Source: Dendrolimus kikuchii (lineage: Eukaryota > Arthropoda > Insecta > Lepidoptera > Lasiocampidae). Taken from it: a stretch of 64,000 bases of DNA. Made by a program: the position numbers and the translations under genes. The notes under the pieces were generated by a model that was given only the letters and a program-made list of their open reading frames with translations, did not search any database and was not told where the DNA came from. Within the stretch, counting starts at the first letter, position 1; each line of letters starts with the position of its first letter. Shown in pieces: positions 56,673-64,000 of the stretch. The stretch spans positions 4,407,690 to 4,471,689 of the forward strand of contig CM034403.1 in NCBI GenBank assembly GCA_019925095.2, in the 5' to 3' direction.

Positions 56673-58104
56673 ACAATTTAATATTACTGTTATAAAATTG
56701 TTTTTCTTTATATTTCTTATTCTATTTATATCTCAAGTTCTCTTTTTTTAATACATTTTACACAGAAGTATGTTACTGAATTACTTTTTGAACAATTGAT
56801 GGAGTTGTAGCAAACAGTGCATACTCAATAAGACCTAAAAAATGATTGCTGCAAATACAAGTTAATACCATAAATTATCGTTTAGTAAACCAGGATGACA
56901 TTTAATTAGTTTTATACGAGTGTACGCTGATACCTATCAAATCTTCCAATATGAAAGTTGAATGCACATCTGGCGATACGTTTGGGCCGATAATCATTGA
57001 TGGATAGCCGGGTTAATTTGATCTGCAGTTGATAAATCGAATCTAAATCACTTGTTAGTCTAAATTCACTTTCATTGCGGTCAGTGTACTTTTTTAACCA
57101 ACTTTAAAAATGGAGGAGGTTCTCGTCTTGTAAATATTTTTTATGTATGTTTAGCTATAACTTTTTTGTTTCTGAAGCGATTTTGATCATTCTCTCATAC
57201 AACTTTGATTGTTATTAGATATACCTATGTAACATAACCCTTAATTGGGTCTGGCGAAAAGGAGGCCCCCTGGGTCTTTTAAAGACCCATGGGATTTTTT
57301 TTTAGTTAATTAATGACAATAAACAAAAAAAAGTGTTTTTTGTACTTTTCTCTGAAATCCGAAAACTGTTACCCATATTTTACTAAAAGTAATGGCTCTT
57401 ATGATCAAAAGTATAATATTTCCCACTTTTTTTTTAAAATTCGATATTACACGATGATGATAAATATCTCTCTATCTATCTTTTTTGTTCATTCCAACAG
57501 TTAGCACAAAATCTGTAACAAATGTCAATCCACAGATAAAAAACTAACTTGCGTTCCGATTCACGCTGTATTGTAAGATTGTACATTATTGCATGAACTT
57601 TCGATGATTTAGAGCTTCGAAAATGAATGTGGGAGGTATGCTCCTTCAGTCCAATTACGGGTTAACAGTGAAAATTAAAAAAATAGTAATAAAGAAACTT
57701 ACTTCAAGAGTAACTAAAAAGCAAAAAAATTAATATTCTCCACAATATTTTGAAGTTGGTGGTAATTAAGACATAAAAAAACTATTTTGCAAAATATAGT
57801 ATTATTTATGCTTTATTTAGCGCTAACTTCAAGATGTAGAAATTATTTATTTTTATGCTTTATAGTTACTCTGGCAGCCGGTTTCTTTTTTGCTAGAATT
57901 TTTTTACTGAGTTTTTACTGAGTTTTATAAACTGCATAAACAACATCCGGTATGTGTGCCAAAACCGAAAACTTATCATTGATTTATATGTACAACGTAG
58001 TACATTAAACCTCATTGTTCATACTCATATATATATATATATATACATTAACCCTTTTGGGGTATAGCATGACATGACAATTTATCAGATACTAGAGTTT
58101 ACAT
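56673..58104. other. Region without recognisable gene
   Basis: AT-rich. A (TA)n run lies at 58029-58046. No coding or repeat family was assigned. Confidence 0.45.
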
Positions 58105-58302
58105 GATCAAATTGATCGTGTACTAACAGAAGGTGATGTCAGGAGCCTTAAGAACAGACGAGCGTGCATGACAAGAGCTATGAATGTCAAAGAAGCAAGT
58201 GAGGTGTGTAAGAATAAGCCTAAATGGCGCTGTGTAGTTCGTGCCTACCCCGCAAGGGAACTGGCGTGAAGTTATGTGTGTATGTATGTATGTATGTAGA
58301 GT
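58105..58302 (+). mobile_element. RTE-type 3' end fragment
   Basis: GATCAAATTGATCGTGTACT to CTGGCGTGAAGTTATGTGTG, ending in four TATG units. Confidence 0.88.
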
Positions 58303-58504
58303 TTACACCGCGGCTGCGCCGTGAGTCAACCTCTAGTGCATGCCTCTTGTTTAAAGAGGTTACATTGTGTTAAATTTTTATTTTAGTGCTATTTGCGCCG
58401 AAAGATTCACTTCATTTCATATCGCAAGCTATCCCATCTCCGGGATGAAAAGTATCTATGCCCATTTTCTATGTATTAAAACTACATAATTATGTACATC
58501 AAAA

Positions 58505-58589
58505 TGACCAATTCGTCCAAATCGACGAAATGGACCAAATCGACAAAATCTACCAATTCGACCAGTTCGATCAAATCTACCAATTCGGA
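58505..58589 (+). repeat. Short minisatellite (ACCAAATCGAC-type)
   Basis: About eight imperfect 9- to 11-base units alternating ACCAATTCG and ACCAAATCGAC. Confidence 0.7.
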
Positions 58590-58824
58590 TGAGAACAACA
58601 AGTGAATGAATAGTAAGATATAGAAATCACCACTAGTGGTCGTTGCGCGGTTGTGCAGGACGTCCCTCGTCCACGACTTACCTCATAGCCCGTTGGCAAC
58701 TCAACCTCTTACAAATTATAGGTATAATATAAAGAGCATAATTTAATGTTAATTCTTTTTAAATTTTGTGGATATATTAACAGCTGTTATTCTATTGTAA
58801 ACAAACATGTCCAATGGTTCTTAG

Positions 58825-58832
58825 TATATAAG
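58825..58832 (+). promoter_or_regulatory. TATA box of the two-exon TIL gene
   Basis: TATATAAG, with a TCAGA initiator whose A (58856) is 31 bases downstream of the first T; this gives a 15-base 5' UTR. Confidence 0.75.
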
Positions 58833-58870
58833 GAGATATTTTTATTTACAAAGTCAGAACTTCAGAAGTT

Positions 58871-61354
58871 ATGATGTTGAAAATATATTTCGTGCTGTTC
58901 TTAGCATTCTTAGTGACAATCGTTAGTTCAAAAAGTAAGTTCTGAAATTTGATTTTTAAATAATTACACGCTGGTCGATGGTACGTAACAAATACTTGAA
59001 ATAGGTACCTACTTCCATGGCAGGGAACACGATTTATGGCATCAATTCATAATCTATACTAATATTATAAAGCTGAAGAGTTTGTTTGTTTAAACGCGCT
59101 AATCTCAGAAACCGCTGGTAAGATTTGAAAAATTCTTTCAGTGTTGAATAGTACATTTATCGAGGAAGGCTATAGGCTATATTATATTTTCAAAAAAATT
59201 TGGGATCCTTACTAAAAGTCCAATAATGTAACCCAAGGTGTAAAGAAATTACCCGAAAGAATCCTTACACGGCGTGCGCTGCGAAAACTGTTGATTATAG
59301 AACAAAACAATGTACTACCACTTTGCAGAACATATAATTGTCTACAAAAAATATCGCGTAACCATATGTCTAACTACTGTAGTTATCTCACAATAAGTGT
59401 TTTCTTTTATTTTTTTAAATAATTAAAATGCCGTCGTTTCAAAAAGTCTTTATTTTGTACGATGGTATTAATCCTTATCAAAATAAATTACTCCATATTC
59501 AAGACGAATTCAATACCTTTCTAAGATATCGCGACATTTAAAATGTAAGTATTAGTGTTATAACCAAAAATACTAATATTGTTTGATTGAACGCGCTAAT
59601 CTCAGGAACTACTGGTCTGATTTGAAAAATTCTTTCAGTGTTGGAGAGCCCATTTATCGTGGAAAGCTATGGGCTATATATAATCACGCTAAGACCAATA
59701 GGAGCGGAGTACCAATGAAGAATGTTTCAAAATCGGAGGGATTTGAAAGCAAATTCCACTCGGACGACGTCGCGGGCACAGCTAGTTAGAATTAAAAATT
59801 ACAAAATGTTAAATACTATTAGAACTGTTGCTATTTATAAGTTTTAAGTATTATACACTGACGGAAACATAAACTGCATCAAATTACATGATTATTATCA
59901 TTTTTTTTTTAATAAGTATGCATACCTATTATACATACATACATACATAACTTCACGCAAGTTCCCTTGCGGGGTAGGCACGAACAACAGAGCGCCATTT
60001 AGGCTTATTCTTACACAGCTCACTTGCTTCTTTGACATTCATAACTCTTGTCATGCACGTTCGTCTGTTCTTAGAATTACCTATTAGATTTACATAAATG
60101 AAAAAGTGAAGTCTGGCCTTTATTAAACGAATTATTGATCCATTTATCGTTTTTGTTAAAAAAATTGAGTGGTCCTTTGCAGTAAACAAACATATGATAC
60201 TACTCTGTTTTCAATTTAAATTTATATCAAAAGTTTGCATACTTGGTTAAAGTATTTATTTTAAAGTCGTCTTGTACTTTGATGCAGTTAATGCTTCCAT
60301 CAGTGTATTGTGTTATTTCTCCTTTTTTACAAAAAATATTACAAAAAATGGACACAAAAGCTTATAGCTCCTGACCAAGTTAGGAGTCACTGGATCATTA
60401 AAAAATAATTAAGACACACACATTGTTTTTTTAAAGATCTGTCAAACGATTTACCCCACGACTAACAGGGCGTTCCACTAGTAGCTCACAACGCCCAAAA
60501 TGCTCAGTTAGCCGTTCCACAAGGCGACCGCGGTCGTTGTGGGAAAACATCAATAATGACGTCAACATTTTCGATCATACAACGCTCACAATGACCCATG
60601 TCAGGAGGTGGGTCGAATAACCGTTCCACTTGGGTTTACGGTTGTAACGTCGGCAACCAAGTGGAACGGGAAAAATCGCGGTCGTGAACATGGTCGTTGT
60701 GAGTCTCTAATGGAACGTAGCCTAAGTACAATGAAAATAAATCGACCCACAGTTACAATATGTCTGGTGGCTACCCCTAATCATGGTATTTAGTTTCTTC
60801 GCGATTTTATTTCATAACTTTGTAGCGCTAGTGATTAAGATATTTTAAATTTAAAATACTCTATTATACCATATCGCTTTAGAGGAAGGCCCTATAAAGA
60901 GTCGGGTTTTTGAGAATGCTATTTTGATTTTATTTATATATTTTGATGTTATTTGATTTCATCGGGTTATTAAATTCACGCAGTATATAAATAAATAAGT
61001 GCCTGAAACTGTGTTAATCAGCATCCAAGCAAATATTTGCTATTACTTTATTTCAGGCGCCATATTTTTTTTACAAAGATGTATTGTATTCCGACACGAG
61101 GACGTTTGAGATTAATAAGTCCATCGACATCATGAATACAGTTATTCAACACAGAGTTTATACTAATCATTCTTTTAGACCAGTGTTGCCCAGAAAATGA
61201 AGTTTACAAGGAATGCGGTTCGGCTTGCCCAAAGACGTGTGCAGCAGACTCTGAAGATACAATATGCACCGAACAGTGCGTAGTGGGCTGTTTTTGTAAA
61301 GACGGCTATGTAAGAAACAGTGCTGATAAATGTATCTTGCCCAGCGACTGTTAA
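58871..61354 (+). CDS. Secreted single-domain TIL protease inhibitor
   Basis: Exons 58871-58934 and 61179-61354 encode 79 aa. Exon 1 gives a signal peptide (MMLKIYFVLFLAFLVTIVSS) and ends at donor GTAAGT in phase 1. Exon 2 follows acceptor TTCTTTTAG. The mature part begins KNQCCPENEVYKECGSACPK and contains the ten TIL cysteines plus one extra next to the first (CC), including GCFCKDGYVRN and a final C at the very end. The reactive loop is CTEQC, predicting Glu at P1, unusual for this family. AATAAA lies at 61385-61390, 31 bases after the stop. Its 2.2-kb intron holds a Helitron, an RTE tail and a MITE. The first of two adjacent ATG codons was taken as the start. Confidence 0.9.
59053..59785 (+). 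mobile_element. Helitron-like element, apparently full length (733 bp)
   Basis: Starts TCTATACTAATATTATAAAG after an A at 59052, and ends GCACAGCTAG before a T at 59786, so it sits between A and T as Helitrons do. A GACGACGTCGCG hairpin precedes CTAG. It is non-autonomous: no Rep/helicase. It lies in the TIL gene intron. Confidence 0.8.
59428..59541 (+). other. Small ORF inside the Helitron-like element (37 codons)
   Basis: MPSFQKVFILYDGINPYQNK to RYRDI and TAA. It matches the 50-codon frame at 47.6 kb except for a 39-base in-frame gap. GTAAGT follows the stop. Confidence 0.4.
59931..60078 (-). mobile_element. RTE-type 3' end fragment in TIL intron
   Basis: Four CATA units, then ACTTCACGCAAGTTCCCTTG to CGTTCGTCTGTTCTTA. 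Confidence 0.85.
60469..60717. mobile_element. MITE M1 (copy 2)
   Basis: The inverted counterpart of 10836-11080, with termini CGTTCCACTAGTAGCTCACA and TCGTTGTGAGTCTCTAATGG. Confidence 0.8.
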
Positions 61355-61384
61355 GCTTTGATACGGTCAACTTTGATCCAAGTG

Positions 61385-61390
61385 AATAAA
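61385..61390 (+). promoter_or_regulatory. Poly(A) signal of the two-exon TIL gene
   Basis: A perfect AATAAA, 31 bases after the stop codon. Confidence 0.75.
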
Positions 61391-62218
61391 ATTTGCACAT
61401 TTATATTTGTTTGATTTAATACTAGCCTAAACCGACTTCCTTTGCAACGCTTATATGTACAGGTACTTTGAGTAATTACGACATAGCGCATAGTATGATA
61501 TATAGGTACATATCAAATTGTGGTCATTTTAGGTTATTTGGGTCATTTTCATAATTTTTGTAGTTTACAGTTGTAAAACGACATTTGATACAGACTTACT
61601 ACTTTTTATCGTAGAAATAAAACCAGAACGGGTTGAAATAGGGGATTCAAATTTGTATGGGAGATCAATCATTTCTTAAGATATAACAATTCATCAAGAT
61701 ATAAAAATAATGCGATAGTAACTCGGTCTGCCTATCTATTAGCTTTTACGGAAACACTACTAGAGTATTGGATAGGTTTTGCTGTAATTTTGTACATGTG
61801 TAGTTTTCATACCGAAAATGGACATAGATACTTTTCATCCCGGGAGATGCGATAGTTTGCGATATAAAATGAAGTGAAGCTTCCGGGGGAAAATGGCACT
61901 AACATAAAAATGTAATTACTATGTAACTTGTATTAATGCTCTTTAAACTAGAGGTACGTTTCGGGGTATGACTCGCGGCGCAGCTGCGGGGAAAATTCTA
62001 GTACCTGAGATAAAAGTGTCTTAGCCAAACCTGTAGTTCGAGACATCTTTTAAGCTTCTGCTCTGTAAAACAGCGATAATACATAGATTGTACAGTGCCG
62101 TACATGAATAAATCAATAAGGAACTTATATTAATATATTTTCTTCAAAAAATGTTTTTCGTCACAATTTAGTATAACAAAAACTTTTTAATTTGAAAACA
62201 AATAGTAGAACAACATAT
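61391..62218. other. Intergenic region between convergent TIL genes
   Basis: Contains a Helitron-like fragment near 61720-62002 ending GGGGAAAATTCTAGT. No gene was recognised. Confidence 0.5.
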
Positions 62219-62224
62219 TTTATT
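62219..62224 (-). promoter_or_regulatory. Poly(A) signal of the convergent TIL gene
   Basis: AATAAA on the minus strand, 34 bases after the stop at 62258. Confidence 0.65.
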
Positions 62225-62257
62225 TTTTCTAGATAAATGTAAAAAGAGTGATAAAAA

Positions 62258-62442
62258 TTAACAATCCCTATAATCTATGCAATATCCTGCTCGATTTCTG
62301 ACTTTGTTCCTCTCACAGAAGCACCCGACGGCGCACTCCCTGGTACAAGCCCTCAGTCTGGGATGGTCGCAGGTCCGATCACAGCTGACATTAGCATGAC
62401 ATTCGGAGTATGTCTCGTTCTTCGGACATGGTCTGGAATATT
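62258..62442 (-). CDS. TIL-domain inhibitor, terminal exon (5' part outside view)
   Basis: The exon encodes 60 residues ending in TAA. It starts at acceptor TTATGTTCCAG in phase 1, as in the other TIL genes here. Ten cysteines fit the TIL pattern (PC, EC, SC, TC, AC, EC, GC, FC, YC, DC), with GCFCERNKVRN. The loop between cysteines 5 and 6 is CTREC, so the predicted P1 is Arg, typical of trypsin inhibitors such as the Ascaris one. No signal-peptide exon was found between 62443 and 64000 on this strand, so it probably lies beyond the window. A repeat A copy begins only about 20 bases upstream of the acceptor. The gene converges on the plus-strand TIL gene, about 900 bp away. If the second TTCCAG were used, the frame would break. 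Confidence 0.85.
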
Positions 62443-62462
62443 CTGGAACATAATCCCTGTTA

Positions 62463-62780
62463 ATATTTTTTTTTATTGCAGGAGATCAGCAGACAGGCAG
62501 ACGGCCCACTTGATGGAAAGCGGTTACCATCGCCTATGGACATTTGCAACACCAAAGTTGCTACAAATGGGCTGCTGCTCTCTTAAGGGAAACTGGAACC
62601 TGGTCACTAATGCCGGAACACAACTCAAGGTTGTTATGGCAACATACTTTAGACCAGGGGTGGTAGCCATCCAGTCGGGCAAATGCCCTACCACCTGGCT
62701 ATGGGTTCTTAAGTCGCCTCTTACAACAGACCGCCTGGCCGCAGGAAATTGTATTCTTTCTCCGTTCCTGCACGGATAAA
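62463..62780 (+). repeat. Dispersed repeat A, complete copy
   Basis: Begins TTTTTTTTATTGCAGGAGAT and ends TCTCCGTTCCTGCACGG, about 315 bp. It is the best reference copy for the family. Nine copies were seen, in both orientations, at 9.5, 29.3, 38.9, 44.7, 47.2, 56.2, 62.5 and 63.0 kb and, related, 17.1 kb. Confidence 0.85.
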
Positions 62781-62999
62781 AATATTATAACCTCGGTCTG
62801 TTATGCTCTCATGGGAAAACTTCTGGACCGATTTAGCTGAAAGGTATACCTATATGAGTTTCAGTTCCGAGAATAATCATAGAATACTTTTTATCCCGGA
62901 AAATGGGATAGTTTGTGAGGTTGATGCCGGTACGCAACCAAGGCTGTTATCCAGACGGGGAAATACTCTACCAGCAGGCGACCATGTCCGTCGAAGTTC

Positions 63000-63245
63000 A
63001 GCAAACATGTAGACGGCCCACCCGATGTAAAGCGGTTACCATCGCCCATGGACATTTGCAACATCAAAGGTGCTAGAAACGCGCCGCTGATGCTCTCTTA
63101 AGGGAGACTGGAACTTAGCCACTAATACCGGAATACAACTCAAGGTCGTCATGGCGGCGTACTCTAGACCAGCGGTGGTAGCCATCCAGACGGGCAAATT
63201 TAACCGGCCGCAGGAATTCTTTTTTCGTTCCTGCGCGGATAAAAT
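63000..63245 (+). repeat. Dispersed repeat A, second nearby copy
   Basis: TCAGCAAACATGTAGACGGC to CGTTCCTGCGCGGATAAAAT, with an internal deletion near 63200. It is more diverged than its neighbour. Confidence 0.8.
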
Positions 63246-64000
63246 GACTTGGTGGAGAGTAATAATAATCTTGGGAATTCACCGTTCGTGTAGTTTGGAC
63301 GAGTGGTTATCAAATGCAATTTGACACTGTAAAAGATGTACACGGCGGTTGATTTGTTCCCTCTTGTAAATCGCTGAGAAAAAATACGACTCTTTATATT
63401 GTTGCGAGCCGATAACTAATCATTTGCAGGTGCTTTATTACCCCTCTCTTTTATTGCGCCGCAGTAAGACGTCACAACCCTCATACAAATTCATGGAAGC
63501 CATAACGCTTATAAATTAAGAATTTAAAGGAATGGTGGGCATGTTGCTAGGAGGCCATGTCTAATTTACAATGGGATAGGATTGGGCAGTCGAGCAAGGA
63601 GTCAGTCGTCTTTCGACTGCGATCGAAGCTTTACCTGGTGTACTTTCGGAGCGAGTATCTTTTAATGACGGTCTTTGCGCGATTTCTGTGATTACGATTT
63701 TCTACTTTAATGTTTGGTTTGTTGTATTCCGTTATATTTGCAAGAACTGTGAATAACTTATGTGTACTTCTAATAAACTTTGTAATAATTCCAACGCCAA
63801 TTCCGAATTTATATCCCACAAATTCGTAACAACATCAACGTTATAATTTCTATATTAAAAACTATTCTTTCTAAATTTTGCTCAGCACGATTTTTGTATC
63901 AAACCTTTATCAAGTATCCATGACTATTCAAGGTTTAGACTATTTAAGGAAAGGTCTCAAAATGTAGGTCTTTTACTGGTGCCAAACGACAGAGCACTTG
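63246..64000. other. Region without recognisable gene
   Basis: AT-rich sequence. No TIL signal exon or repeat was recognised. Confidence 0.45.

Overview
The window is AT-rich, intron-rich animal DNA, most likely from a moth or butterfly. It holds a clear insect METTL14 gene, secreted inhibitor genes of the trypsin-inhibitor-like (TIL) type, and a dense load of repeats of kinds common in Lepidoptera: RTE elements with TATG tails, tRNA-derived SINEs, Helitron-like elements ending in CTAG, pogo-like MITEs and a BEL/Pao element. The taxonomic call is inference from repeat style and protein resemblance, not from a search.

Layout. 1-7.2 kb: no host gene, several MITEs. 7.26-22.1 kb: METTL14 on the minus strand, six exons with every junction in phase (381 aa predicted), and a 10.6-kb intron 3 packed with transposon remains, including a decayed BEL/Pao element. 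22.9-24.6 kb: a long open reverse-transcriptase frame with a C-terminal zinc motif and a nuclease-like domain; three shorter relatives lie at 27.8, 35.2 and 50.0 kb. 26.3-49.1 kb: a minus-strand secreted TIL inhibitor gene, with its signal-peptide exon at 49.1 kb, three TIL exons at 31.9, 31.3 and 30.5 kb, and a further TIL exon at 26.5 kb that is either an alternative 3' exon or part of another gene. 58.87-61.35 kb: a compact two-exon plus-strand TIL gene with TATA box, initiator and poly(A) signal. 62.26-62.44 kb: the last exon of a convergent minus-strand TIL gene whose signal exon is not visible. The rest is repeats.

Function. METTL14 is the RNA-binding, non-catalytic half of the nuclear m6A writer. 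The TIL genes encode small secreted cysteine-rich protease inhibitors, clustered and probably derived from one another by duplication: all internal junctions are phase 1 and their reactive loops differ. The two groups have no evident functional link. Much of the remaining sequence belongs to a few families: RTE 3' tails (at least nine), a '(T)nATTGCAGGAG' repeat (nine copies), two tRNA-derived SINE families, Helitron-like elements and pogo-like MITEs.
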